Shown: positions 41,218-50,078 of the stretch, in pieces | How the letters are laid out: each line of letters starts with the position of its first letter | Numbering within the stretch: the first letter of the stretch is position 1 | Assembly: GCA_024743405.1 (NCBI GenBank) | Contig: JANSWP010000052.1 | Location: forward strand, 1 to 51,544 | DNA: 51,544 nucleotides | Direction of reading: 5' to 3' | Source of the DNA: Bacteroidota bacterium | GTDB lineage: Bacteria; Bacteroidota; Bacteroidia; Chitinophagales; Saprospiraceae | The notes under the pieces: model-generated | Database searches by the model: none | What the model was told of the DNA's origin: nothing | Seen by the model: the letters and a program-made list of their open reading frames with translations, nothing else | Position numbers and translations under genes: made by a program

Positions 41218-42207
41218 ATGAGAAAAGAGAAATTTGTTTATAATACGCAAACCCTTCGTTACGAGAAGGTTATTATTCCTACTAAAACAATTATTTTTAG
41301 AATCCTAGGGATAGCGTGTACCACTCTAGTTACTTTAGGTATTTTGACTTCAGTTTCCCGTCAAATTTTTCCGTCTGAAAAGGAGAAAGCATTGATGCAG
41401 GATATTAAAAGACTGAATGGTCATATTGATGCCTTTAATACTGATTTCAAAACATTAAGTACGGAATTAGAGTATCTTCAAAGAAAGGATGCCGAAGTTC
41501 ATAGAATGATTTTTGGTGTTAATCCTATCGATAACAATATTTGGAATGGTGGTATAGGAGGTCATAATAAATATGCCAATCTAGACTTGAATAAAGACTC
41601 TAGGTCTTTAATGGAAGAGACATTGACTAGGGTTGATAAACTAAAACGAAAATTAGTGATTCAATCTAAATCTTTAGATACGATTTCTAATTTAGCAGGA
41701 AACAGAGAAGAAATGTTCATCTCTATTCCTTCTATTAAGCCGGTTAGAGAAGACAAATTAGCTAGAAAAATTTATGCACTTTCTGGTTTTGGACGAAGAT
41801 TACATCCAGTACATAAAGTCTGGAAAATGCATTACGGGATAGATTTTACAGCCAAGCAAGGTACCCCTATCCAAAGTACCGGACAAGGAAAAGTTTATAG
41901 AGTAGAGAATAAACGATCAGGATATGGGAAAAATGTGGTTATTGACCATGGTTATGGCTTCAAGACGCTATATGCTCATATGAGCCGTGTAGATGTCAAA
42001 GTAGGGCAAAAAGTGAAAAAGGGACAACAAATTGGATTGGTTGGTACTACAGGTACTTCTACCGCTCCTCACTGTCACTATGAAGTTTGGTTGAATGGAA
42101 ATAAAGTCAATCCAGTTCATTATGTGATGGATGGTTTGACGACTGAAGAGTATCAAGAGTTGGTGAATGCAGCAGAAACGCCTAACCAAGCTTTCGACTA
42201 CGAATAA
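41218..42207 (+). CDS. M23-family metallopeptidase (LytM-like)
   Basis: This 329-residue membrane-anchored peptidoglycan hydrolase has one helix (about 26-44), a coiled-coil periplasmic stem (about 52-95 and 130-160) and a C-terminal LytM/M23 domain (about 185-300). The zinc site is visible: HYGIDF (His205, Asp209) and PHCHYEV (His285, His287). GQKVKKGQQIGLVGTTGTSTAPH is the usual Gly-rich lead-in. All metal ligands are present, so it should be an active endopeptidase and not just an EnvC-like activator. A good promoter lies at 41049-41079. Close to alaS, a placement I recall from other Bacteroidota. Confidence 0.92.
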   Translation: MRKEKFVYNTQTLRYEKVIIPTKTIIFRILGIACTTLVTLGILTSVSRQIFPSEKEKALMQDIKRLNGHIDAFNTDFKTLSTELEYLQRKDAEVHRMIFGVNPIDNNIWNGGIGGHNKYANLDLNKDSRSLMEETLTRVDKLKRKLVIQSKSLDTISNLAGNREEMFISIPSIKPVREDKLARKIYALSGFGRRLHPVHKVWKMHYGIDFTAKQGTPIQSTGQGKVYRVENKRSGYGKNVVIDHGYGFKTLYAHMSRVDVKVGQKVKKGQQIGLVGTTGTSTAPHCHYEVWLNGNKVNPVHYVMDGLTTEEYQELVNAAETPNQAFDYE

Positions 42208-42268
42208 ATGTATTATGGAAATGCGATAATTTTAAAATTATGCATTCAATAATTTTTGAATAAAAAAT

Positions 42269-43345
42269 ATGAAACTTGTTACACTCAGAGACTTCCAATT
42301 AGGGAGTCTCTTTTTTATTGCTTTTTTTCTTTCCGTTGGAACTACTTCATGGGCTCAAAATAATGAAACCATAAGCATTATTGGGGTAGGGGATATGATG
42401 CTTGGGACGAATTATCCATCGACAAATTACCTGCCAGCCAATGGCGGAAAAGATTTATTAAAAGAGCTCGAACCCGTTTTGCGTAATGCAGATTTAACCT
42501 TTGGAAATTTGGAAGGGACCCTTTTGGATAAAGGTGGAACAGTGAAGCGATGTAAAAACCCAGCTGTTTGTTATGCATTTAGATCACCTGAAAGTTATGT
42601 TGATCATTTTGTCAATGCAGGTTTTGATGTATTGAGTATTGCCAATAATCACTTTAGAGATTTTGGAGAATCCGGTAGGACTAGGACTAAAGAAGTCCTA
42701 AAAAGTAAAGGTATTTTTTATGCTGGATTAATTAATACAGATGAATATTCCATTTTCACAATGGGTGGTGTGAAATATGGTTTTTGTGCCTTTGCACCAA
42801 ATGTAGGGACTTGCGATATTCGGAATGTCACAAGAGCTAAGGAGATTGTTGCAAATCTTGAAAAAGAGTGTGACATTGTTATTGTTTCATTTCATGGTGG
42901 TGCAGAAGGGGCTAAAAATCAACGAGTCACCAAAAAGACCGAATATTATTATGGAGAGAATCGAGGTAATGTTCATCAGTTTGCCCATAGTGTAGTTGAT
43001 GCAGGAGCAGACATCGTTTTTGGGCATGGGCCTCATGTTACGAGAGCAGCAGAGTTGTACAAAGACCGGTTTATTATTTATAGTATGGGTAATTTTTGTA
43101 CTTATGGGCGATTTAACCTAAGAGATGTGGCAGGATATGCGCCTGTCATTAAATTAAATGTGGATAAAAATGGAGCATTTCAAAACGGAGAGATTATTCC
43201 GATCTATCAACAAAAAACACATGGTCCAAAAATTGATAGCCAAAAGAGAGCAACAAAGAAATTGATAGAGTTGACTAAGGCTGATTTTCCCGATTCAGGT
43301 TTGGATATTTCCTTAGATGGGAGGATTGAAAAAACGAACAGATAG
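42269..43345 (+). CDS. CapA-family (PGA_cap) metallophosphatase-like protein
   Basis: This 358-residue secreted protein has a signal peptide (about 8-29, ending SWAQ). The CapA/PGA_cap fold is seen from VGDMMLGTNYPS (about 38-49), ADLTFGNLEGTLLD (about 74-87), DVLSIANNHFRDFG, IVSFHGGAEG and DIVFGHGPHVTRA, which together form the metal site of calcineurin-like enzymes. In Bacillus, CapA takes part in poly-gamma-glutamate export or anchoring; most Bacteroidota relatives are free-standing and of unknown role. It follows the M23 gene by 61 bp on the same strand, so a link to cell-wall processes is possible. Confidence 0.88.
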   Translation: MKLVTLRDFQLGSLFFIAFFLSVGTTSWAQNNETISIIGVGDMMLGTNYPSTNYLPANGGKDLLKELEPVLRNADLTFGNLEGTLLDKGGTVKRCKNPAVCYAFRSPESYVDHFVNAGFDVLSIANNHFRDFGESGRTRTKEVLKSKGIFYAGLINTDEYSIFTMGGVKYGFCAFAPNVGTCDIRNVTRAKEIVANLEKECDIVIVSFHGGAEGAKNQRVTKKTEYYYGENRGNVHQFAHSVVDAGADIVFGHGPHVTRAAELYKDRFIIYSMGNFCTYGRFNLRDVAGYAPVIKLNVDKNGAFQNGEIIPIYQQKTHGPKIDSQKRATKKLIELTKADFPDSGLDISLDGRIEKTNR

Positions 43346-43456
43346 GCAGCGAATCATATAGTTTCGAAGTCCTTAACTTATAAGATAAAGTATCGAGCAG
43401 TTTTTATGTGTTCGATACCTTTGTTCTTTAAAATATTGATGATCAAATACTGAAAA

Positions 43457-44185
43457 ATGAAACAATTTACATTTACCCTTTTATTAGTTTATCTGAGCTT
43501 GAGCGCCTTTTCTCAAAAAGAAATTTGGGTGGAAGCTAGTTTGAAAGGTGGTTATGGACTTTCTTTTTTGCATAATAAAAACATTGCAGATGATGGATCT
43601 TATAAATATCAGCTTTCAACTACTCATAGTTTTGGAGGACGCTTTGCTTTGAATTTTGGAGCCTTTAATGGTGTTTCTGTGGAGGCGATGTACAATAATT
43701 TGAGCCAAGAATATTTGTACAATTTAGATGGTAATCCAAATGACCTGACTAATAATATAGAGTGGGCGAGTATCGATGCAATGATCCTGTATCGGTATAT
43801 CCGAAATCGAATATACGTGGAAGTAGGTCCTATGTATTCGATGACTCAAAATGTGGATCAAATGGACAATGGGAATGAAATATTGAGTGCTCAAAGTTAT
43901 TATGCCGATAATTACTTTTCGGGTGTTTTTGGTTGGGGAGGATACATTGCTGGTTCTGAGACTTTTTCGTTAGGTATCGGAATGCGCCTTTCTTATACTT
44001 TCTCTGATTTCATAAATGATGAAGGACAAAAACAAGGGTTTCCAAATCCAGTAAAAAATGTTGCGTACGAAACCTATGAATCTTCAAATCAAGCATTTGT
44101 TCAATTTATGCTAGAATTGAATTTTGGAATAGGGCGATTCGCTAGAACAGCTTGTACAGAACGGATGAAATTTTTCCGTCGTTAA
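43457..44185 (+). CDS. Outer-membrane beta-barrel-like protein
   Basis: This 242-residue secreted protein has a signal peptide (FTFTLLLVYLSLSAFS, then Q). The mature part alternates polar and aromatic residues in strands typical of small barrels: WVEASLKGGYGLSFLHN, FGGRFALNFGAFNGVSVEAMYNNLS, RIYVEVGPMYSMTQ and FSLGIGMRLSYTFSDF. The last strand is AFVQFMLELNFGIGRF, followed by a short basic tail (ARTACTERMKFFRR) that is not a typical barrel end. No named family. It ends at a strong terminator (44209-44245). Confidence 0.7.
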   Translation: MKQFTFTLLLVYLSLSAFSQKEIWVEASLKGGYGLSFLHNKNIADDGSYKYQLSTTHSFGGRFALNFGAFNGVSVEAMYNNLSQEYLYNLDGNPNDLTNNIEWASIDAMILYRYIRNRIYVEVGPMYSMTQNVDQMDNGNEILSAQSYYADNYFSGVFGWGGYIAGSETFSLGIGMRLSYTFSDFINDEGQKQGFPNPVKNVAYETYESSNQAFVQFMLELNFGIGRFARTACTERMKFFRR

Positions 44186-44208
44186 TTTGGTAGGATGAAT
44201 ACTCAATG

Positions 44209-44245
44209 AAAAAGCTTCGAAGAAATCATTCCTCGAAGCTTTTTT
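44209..44245. terminator. Bidirectional terminator
   Basis: AAAAAGCTTCGA (44209-44220) pairs perfectly with TCGAAGCTTTTT (44233-44244) across a 12-nt loop. It lies between the converging barrel gene (ends 44185) and lytic transglycosylase gene (ends 44250). Confidence 0.85.
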
Positions 44246-44249
44246 AATT

Positions 44250-45371
44250 TTATGCTCTGCCTCCTCCACTTTTCTTTCGGTAAAAGGTCAACTCTTGACG
44301 ATAGAATAACTCACTTGATTTCAAGTTGTTCCATTTCATGATATCAGTAATGGAGCATTTGTAAAGTCTAGATAGTTTACCGATAGTATCGCCTACAAGC
44401 ACTACATAGGTGCTTTTGGTCATACCTGAATTTACGAATGTTTGCTTATTTGTTTTATCCCCTTTCCAAATTTTAAATTTTTTCATTGCCGGTTCTGGGA
44501 GTACCAAAAAATTACCTAATCTATTGGCAGGAATAATGCCTTTTTTATAACCCGGATTCAGGCGATGAAGCAAAGAGGAATGTGCACCAGTAGCCTTTGT
44601 AATTTGACTAAAGGTCAAATAATCATAGACTTTAGTGGTACGAGTCCATTGCAACTCAAAACTTGGAAACTTAGGTGTTAAGCCATGTAAGTGGTAGAAA
44701 TTCATCAGATAATTCGCTGCAATAAAGCGTGGAATATACTTTTGAGTTTCAGAAGGTAAAAATTGACTGACCTTCCAAAAATCAGTCGTGCCAGCATATC
44801 GAATGGCTCGATTTACTCTAGAAGCGCCGCAATTGTAGGCTGCTAAAGCCAATTCCCAGCTACCAAACTTTGTGTATAGCTCTGATAAATATTCAAGGGC
44901 GACCATCGTAGATTTATATGGATCTTTTCGTTCGTCAATGTATCCATCAATTTTTAAGCCCATAGATTTAGCGGTAGGACTCATAAATTGCCATAAGCCT
45001 GCTGCGCCAGCAGTTGAGGCAGCATAGGGTCTAAGTCGAGACTCAATCAGTGGTAAATATTTGAGCTCTTCTGGTAAACCAGATAACTGTAAATAATGCT
45101 CAAAAATGGGGAAGTAAACGACGCTACGTCCTAATAGATCTTCGGCATCTTTGTATCCATAGGTCAGATAAGATCTTAAATAAGCCTCTACCTCGTTGGT
45201 ATATTTTGGCTCAAAAAGGCAGGTCATGTCTGCAAGACGCTCCTGAATATCAGCTTTATGGTAAGAAAAAGCACGAGTTTCAGAAGTGTTTTCGAGTGTA
45301 ATGTAATGGGGGGGCGATGCGTTTAAGTTCAATGCAAAAAGCATTGATGTTAATGTCCACGGGATTTTCAT
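44250..45371 (-). CDS. MltD-like lytic transglycosylase with LysM domain
   Basis: This 373-residue secreted protein has an N-terminal signal (about 1-19). The SLT domain (about 95-215) has the catalytic Glu110 (YLPLIESRLRPYA) and the family motifs GAAGLWQFMSPTAKSMGL and LAAYNCGASRVNRAI. The C-terminus has one LysM-like repeat (about 325-368; VVLVGDTIGKLSRLYKCSITDIMKWNNL). The enzyme cleaves peptidoglycan glycan strands to give 1,6-anhydro ends. It is shorter than E. coli MltD, which has two LysM repeats. A TTG-N20-TACCTTTG promoter lies about 490 bp before its start. Confidence 0.9.
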   Translation of the reverse strand: MKIPWTLTSMLFALNLNASPPHYITLENTSETRAFSYHKADIQERLADMTCLFEPKYTNEVEAYLRSYLTYGYKDAEDLLGRSVVYFPIFEHYLQLSGLPEELKYLPLIESRLRPYAASTAGAAGLWQFMSPTAKSMGLKIDGYIDERKDPYKSTMVALEYLSELYTKFGSWELALAAYNCGASRVNRAIRYAGTTDFWKVSQFLPSETQKYIPRFIAANYLMNFYHLHGLTPKFPSFELQWTRTTKVYDYLTFSQITKATGAHSSLLHRLNPGYKKGIIPANRLGNFLVLPEPAMKKFKIWKGDKTNKQTFVNSGMTKSTYVVLVGDTIGKLSRLYKCSITDIMKWNNLKSSELFYRQELTFYRKKSGGGRA

Positions 45372-46395
45372 GGTTACTTTAATTTGTTTTTTAAAAGGAT
45401 ATGTTCGTATTAAATATGTTCTTTCTTGTTAAAATATGTTTGTTCATAGTACGTCCGATTTTATATAATGGGACGATTTTTTTATTGTTTGAAAATATGG
45501 CTCATGTTATGAGCAAGAGGCAAGCATCTTTAAATGAATTGATTTTGATTAGGAGTATTTACTAACTCATTCAATAGAAATGATTTGCAAAGTGCTGATT
45601 TTAAATTTTTTAAGCAATTGCAATATCGAAAGCCTCTCATAGTTATTTAAGTATGTTTCTCAATAAGTTTTCCTACAATTTTGATAACAGTTGGTTAAAG
45701 CTTGAAAAAGTCTTTAAAAGACACACAAGTCGGTTGAAAGTTTTAAATCCAATAAAATAAAGAACGAACAATAATTAAATTGCCATTTTAGATTTTGACT
45801 TTTAAAGGGAGTTCATGCATGTATGGGGGGAATAAAAGAAATGTTTAATCAAAAAACTTACGCAAAGGTAAATGTATTTTCTTTTCCATGCAACGTCACA
45901 GTTCTAATTATTGTAAATAAAGTACGTTTTTATTCAAATTCAATATGAAAGTGACAGGTTAAAATGCATTTAATAATATAAATAAATAGTTGGTAAAAGG
46001 GAGGTTTTATGTGGTTTGTAACAGTGAGTTTAGTTTTAAATTGCTGATTAACAAGGGGTTGTGTGGCTTGGTGTTGAAGGGGGGACGATTTATTTTTTTT
46101 TGAAAAAAAATATTCAACCTATTTCTGTTTTTTTATTCATTTTTCTGAAAAAAAATATTTTTATTTTTAGAAACCTATCTTTTTACAAATATGATACCAT
46201 AAGGTTTTTTTATTATGTAAGCTAAAAAATGTTAGTTTTCTGCAGAAATACCAAATATTAAATTACTTGTTTTTGAATGTTTATTGTTATGGAAGGCTTT
46301 TGATAGATTCTACCAAAGAAAAGGTAAGTTTTTTAAATGTTGGATGTTTTTTTTCGAAGAGTTCAAGAGAGAAAAATGAAAATCATTAAAAGGAA
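45372..46395. other. One-kilobase AT-rich intergenic region
   Basis: No gene could be supported in this 1024-bp gap between two minus-strand genes. It contains a good minus-strand promoter (45863-45893) and a stretch of strong A/T tracts at 46088-46170. That stretch includes a near-perfect palindrome TATTTTTTTTGAAAAAAAATA and a second, related TGAAAAAAAATATT. Such tracts bend DNA. The remaining sequence shows nothing I recognise; a non-coding RNA or long leader starting near 45856 is possible. Confidence 0.5.
45863..45893 (-). promoter_or_regulatory. Minus-strand promoter with a long leader to mltD-like gene
   Basis: On the minus strand TTG (45893-45891), 20 bp and TACCTTTG (45870-45863) match the Bacteroidota promoter consensus. 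The start would be near 45856, some 485 nt before the ATG at 45371. Confidence 0.55.
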
Positions 46396-47907
46396 TCATC
46401 TAGAAGCTCCAACTCCATCTCGTCGATTATCTCCCACTGCTTGAATGGTGTCTTTTTGAATTTGAATAGTGTGTGCCCCTCCGAAGTATAGGGATTTTTC
46501 CTTCCATGCCTTCATTTTTATTTTGTGATTTGTAGCAATATCAAAAGCACCAAATTCATTTTCTACATTTAAAATGCCATGTTCGAGATGGATTCGTGGT
46601 GTATTGACAGCTTCTTCTATATCCATATTGTGGTCAATCAGATACTTTAAAACCTGTGCAATAGCATAAGGAATTCGCCCAGCACCTCCACTTCCAGTTA
46701 CTATTTCTGTTTGTTGATTTTCATTTAAAACCAAGGTTGGTGCCATCATAGAAGACAATCGAACATCAGGTTGCCAACTGTGAAATCCATTTGGCAATAG
46801 GGCTGCCTCACCCAGCATATTATTCATTTGAATGTCGGTGCCTTCTATAAAATAACCACATCCTTCTCCTAAGGAGGCCGTTAAAGAAATGGCATTGCCC
46901 CATTTATCAACAATATTCATATGAGTAGTGGCACCTCTTTTTGAACTACGGCTTTTCATAAAAGGAATATGATTAGGAAGAATCTGATTAAGCATCTTTG
47001 CTATACCATCTGTTGATTTCTCAATTGAATTTATTTTCAAAAATGCCTGTAGGATTTGGGTCAAATGTTCTTTTGAAATAGCTTGTTTTGGTATTTCAAA
47101 ATTTTCTAAATATTTCATGAAAATTGCCATCAATGATCCTCCAGTACTTGGTAACGGATTGGTCAAAATAGTTCGGTTTCGGAAGGGAAATACTAAAGGT
47201 CTTCTCCAAATAACTTGATAATTTTCAAAATCATTCATCGTCAAAAAACCACCTCCGCTTTGATAATCCCGAACCACCTTTTGGGCAACTTCTCCTCTAT
47301 AAAATGCATTTTTACCTTCTCTTCCTAGGTAATCTAAGAAATCAGCAAATTGAGGCATTAGTATTTTTTGCCCTGGTTTTTTCAATTTTTCATTATCGAA
47401 AAAGATAGAATCGGCTTGTTTGTCTTGTCTTAAGATGGATTCAAGTAATTGGAAATCAAGATATTGAAAGTCGTTTATGACTACTCCGTTTTTCGCTAAT
47501 TCTATGGCGGGCTGGAGTAATTCAATCATTGGTATGGTGCCAAAACGATCATGAAGCGCATAAATACCAGCCACAGAGCCAGGGGTAGCCGAAGCGCCTT
47601 TACCTATATGGAATGTTTCGGTAGTTGTTCCAAAATTTACTTCAATTGGGAAAAAATCAACTGCTTTAGCTGCCTTTTTCTGTTTAGGTGTTTGACAGAA
47701 AAAGTCAAGTATAAAAGAGTCCCCATTATAGGTTCTTAAATTTGCAAATGCCCCCCCTGCGGCACCTGCCATAGCTGGCTCCGCAATCCAACTGACGGCA
47801 TAAGCCGCAATAACGGCATCGAAAGCATTTCCGCCAGCTTTTAATATTTCGGAAGCAGCCGCTAGGGTAGATTCATGCCCTGCGGCAATTGCAAATGATT
47901 GATTCAT
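46396..47907 (-). CDS. ggt: Gamma-glutamyltransferase
   Basis: Read from the ATG at 47907 this is a 503-residue protein; the longer start at 47946 adds 13 residues and overlaps less neatly. It is an Ntn-hydrolase of the gamma-glutamyltranspeptidase family: GGNAFDAVIAAYAVSWIAEPAMAGAAGG near the N-terminus, the cleavage and nucleophile site GATTHMNIVDKWGNAIS with Thr327 as the new N-terminal nucleophile after autoprocessing, and the Gly-rich GSGGAGRIP. Unlike most relatives there is no signal peptide, so a cytoplasmic location seems likely. It would hydrolyse or transfer gamma-glutamyl groups, for example of glutathione. It is divergent from the metzincin-like lipoprotein. Confidence 0.85.
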   Translation of the reverse strand: MNQSFAIAAGHESTLAAASEILKAGGNAFDAVIAAYAVSWIAEPAMAGAAGGAFANLRTYNGDSFILDFFCQTPKQKKAAKAVDFFPIEVNFGTTTETFHIGKGASATPGSVAGIYALHDRFGTIPMIELLQPAIELAKNGVVINDFQYLDFQLLESILRQDKQADSIFFDNEKLKKPGQKILMPQFADFLDYLGREGKNAFYRGEVAQKVVRDYQSGGGFLTMNDFENYQVIWRRPLVFPFRNRTILTNPLPSTGGSLMAIFMKYLENFEIPKQAISKEHLTQILQAFLKINSIEKSTDGIAKMLNQILPNHIPFMKSRSSKRGATTHMNIVDKWGNAISLTASLGEGCGYFIEGTDIQMNNMLGEAALLPNGFHSWQPDVRLSSMMAPTLVLNENQQTEIVTGSGGAGRIPYAIAQVLKYLIDHNMDIEEAVNTPRIHLEHGILNVENEFGAFDIATNHKIKMKAWKEKSLYFGGAHTIQIQKDTIQAVGDNRRDGVGASR

Positions 47908-48094
47908 GACAAATTCGAATTTATGGGCTCCAATATCGCAAATCACATTGGAATTTTCGATTTTTCTAAAAATCTGTTATACTAAAATAGATTCTGTTGT
48001 TCGTTATGGTACCCAAATACTTCATTTAAAAAAGGCTGACTATTCAAAAAATCTACTTCACTTAATTTCCAACTTCTTTCCAAAATCAAGTATC

Positions 48095-48613
48095 ATGAGA
48101 AAATCCATTTGTTTTTTCAGTTTTTTTGCATTCACTGTTTTGTCTTTTTATGCCTGCCAAAAAGATAGTCCCATTGCTGATAATTTAATTGAAACCGATG
48201 AAACGGGTTATGCCAATGTCCCATCAAATATGTGGAGTCTTTTTCAAAGGTTTGAAGAAGAAGCTTTAGAAAGAGGTTACCAAATTGATTTGAAAACACA
48301 AGAAATCTCAGCAGAAATTTCTGAAATCTCAGAAGAAGGCGTAGCTGGAAGCTGTACTTATGGTTCCCATGATCCAGGGCATATTGTAATTGATCAGACC
48401 TTTTGGAATCAGGCTAGTGACTTATTAAAAGAAATGGTTATTTTTCACGAACTAGGTCATTGTTCCTTATTCCGAGGACATACAGAGGGATCTCATCCAA
48501 ATGGAACTTGTTTAAGTATTATGAGGAGTGGATTGGAAGATTGTAACGATAATTATCGGGTTTCTACTCGAGAGACCTATTTGGATGAGTTGTTTGAGAA
48601 TGCGGATTTGTAA
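48095..48613 (+). CDS. Metzincin-like zinc protease lipoprotein (putative)
   Basis: This 172-residue protein is read from the ATG at 48095, which gives a lipoprotein signal (FFAFTVLSFYAC, Cys21); a longer frame from 47906 lacks such a signal. The zinc site is HELGHCSLFRGH (His118, Glu119, His122, third His at 129), i.e. HExxHxxxxxxH, followed by CLSIMRSGL with a Met-turn-like SIM. This is the arrangement of small metzincins. The N-terminal half after the signal (about 45-80) is a helical, possibly pro-peptide-like part with repeated Ser/Glu (AEISEISEEG). The substrate is unknown. Confidence 0.75.
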   Translation: MRKSICFFSFFAFTVLSFYACQKDSPIADNLIETDETGYANVPSNMWSLFQRFEEEALERGYQIDLKTQEISAEISEISEEGVAGSCTYGSHDPGHIVIDQTFWNQASDLLKEMVIFHELGHCSLFRGHTEGSHPNGTCLSIMRSGLEDCNDNYRVSTRETYLDELFENADL

Positions 48614-48783
48614 GCCTAGTTAAAACAATAAGTACACTGGTGATCTGAGCCAATTATAGGTCTATTCACTCATAAAAGACGGTTAGCCTAGGAAGCTACT
48701 GTAAAAAAGCGTACCTTATTAAGATAATTCACCTTTTTGAAGAGGATTCAAAAAAGTGAAAGGCACTAACAAAAACCGTTTCT

Positions 48784-49248
48784 ATGAAAAATTTCCAACA
48801 AAAATCGCTAGATACTGATCAAAAAGATCGCAAACTAAATGCACCATCTGTTACAGATTATATGGTCAGAAAGTTAATCACTTTTAAACCTGAAACAGAA
48901 ATCTCGGTGGTGATTAAATCCCTCTTAGAAAACAGGATAACAGGAGCACCTGTACTGAATGATAAAAGAGAAGTGGTAGGATTAATTGACGACAAAGATT
49001 GTTTGAACGTTTTGATTGGTAGTGCCTACTACAACCATCCAGTAGGAAAAGATACCGTCGCTTCGTATATGTCTAATGTGATGAAGTCTATTTCTATTCA
49101 TGATGATATTATTGATGTAGCTAATATCTTTATTGAAACTAAATATAAACGACTTTTAGTCATGGACGATGGGGGTAAACTTGTTGGACAAATTAGCCGG
49201 CGAGATATACTTCGAGCGATCAAAGATCTGAATATGAATACCTGGTAA
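48784..49248 (+). CDS. CBS-domain pair protein
   Basis: This 154-residue cytoplasmic protein consists of two CBS domains. The first spans about 25-80 (VTDYMVRKLITFKPETEISVVIKSLLENRITGAPVLND) and the second about 90-150 (VASYMSNVMKSISIHDDIIDVANIFIETKYKRLLVMDDGGKLVGQISRRDIL). CBS pairs bind adenosine nucleotides and act as energy or ligand sensors; stand-alone pairs of this kind usually regulate another protein. It carries a 24-residue polar N-terminal extension. No partner is evident in the neighbours. Confidence 0.88.
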   Translation: MKNFQQKSLDTDQKDRKLNAPSVTDYMVRKLITFKPETEISVVIKSLLENRITGAPVLNDKREVVGLIDDKDCLNVLIGSAYYNHPVGKDTVASYMSNVMKSISIHDDIIDVANIFIETKYKRLLVMDDGGKLVGQISRRDILRAIKDLNMNTW

Positions 49249-49637
49249 GAGCGTTTAAACGCTTTGCTCCAAGTCCCTTATTACGATTACTCCTCTAATT
49301 TTTTCCAAATAAAATTCAAAAATTAAAATCAGCAGTTGTGCATGATTTAAGGGTTTTGTAATTAATACCTTCAACTATGCCAACAGCTGCCCTTGACGAT
49401 CTCTTACTACATTTCCTCTCCTTAAACAGTCTATCTGTAACGTTGAAGGCTAACTTCGTCGAAACCAAGACTGTGCAAATCAAAAAGCAGCAACTAAATA
49501 ATTTTATCACCGTCTTTGAGTGTGAAATCACCACTTTAAAATTTTCAGTTTCTGTGTTTTGAGTTCAATTTTACATTGGTTTGTCCGATTAAATATGAGC
49601 ATAAACAATGGAACCTGAATTCAAAAAATCACTCGAC
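49249..49637. other. Intergenic region without a supported gene
   Basis: Short open frames exist on both strands (minus 49534-49316, plus 49377-49562), but they overlap each other head to head. Neither has a convincing start region or family resemblance. The 389 bp probably contain only the promoter of the small secreted-protein gene. Confidence 0.5.
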
Positions 49638-49991
49638 ATGAAAAAATTAATCTGTTTATTGTTTGTTTTGACTGCTATTAATTATGGACAATCCAACACG
49701 CTTGATGAGGGAAAATTAATTGCAAAAACAAAAGTTGTAAAACAAGATGTTATTCATTTCACTTTAGCTAACCTAAAAGGATTACGAACTAATTTCACTT
49801 TGACAAATTTGGATGAAAAAACCATCTATTATTCTAAAGGGATAAAAAACAGAAATGGATTTTCTACAAATTTAAACGTGAGCGATTTAGAGGATGGAAA
49901 ATATCTTTTGAATATTAAAAATGGTGATACAAAACTTCGGCAAGTCATCCGAATTAAGGATGGATTGATCTTGTTTTCACGGTTTAGATAA
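49638..49991 (+). CDS. Small secreted beta-sandwich protein
   Basis: Read from the ATG at 49638 this is a 117-residue protein with a signal peptide (MKKLICLLFVLTAINYG, then Q); a start at 49608 would add ten residues. The rest is beta-rich: DVIHFTLANL, FTLTNLDEKTIYYSKGI, FSTNLNVSDLEDGKYLLNIKNG and LRQVIRIKDGLILF. The strand pattern and the DLEDGKYLLNI stretch resemble the Ig-like C-terminal sorting domain of the type IX secretion system, but it lacks a cargo domain, so it is probably a free-standing periplasmic or surface protein. The function is unknown. Confidence 0.6.
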   Translation: MKKLICLLFVLTAINYGQSNTLDEGKLIAKTKVVKQDVIHFTLANLKGLRTNFTLTNLDEKTIYYSKGIKNRNGFSTNLNVSDLEDGKYLLNIKNGDTKLRQVIRIKDGLILFSRFR

Positions 49992-50000
49992 TTGATCGGA

Positions 50001-50048
50001 GTTGTGGGTTTCGATTGATTTAATCTTTTTCAATTCGTAGCCCGCAAC
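50001..50048. terminator. Imperfect hairpin between converging genes
   Basis: GTTGTGGGTTTCGATTG (50001-50017) and CAATTCGTAGCCCGCAAC (50031-50048) are roughly complementary with a few mismatches and one bulge. They lie between the secreted-protein gene and the converging TPR gene. A weak bidirectional terminator is likely. Confidence 0.4.
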
Positions 50049-50078
50049 TTGTTAGGTTCTTTATTTCTTCCTCCCTTA

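Noticed and set aside
47906-48094. Longer start for the metzincin-like lipoprotein
   Set aside because: It would add 63 residues overlapping the divergent ggt start and would bury the clear lipoprotein signal beginning at 48095.
49316-49562. Two opposing small frames (72 and 61 codons)
   Set aside because: They are antisense to each other. Neither shows a signal, family motif or promoter good enough to choose it.
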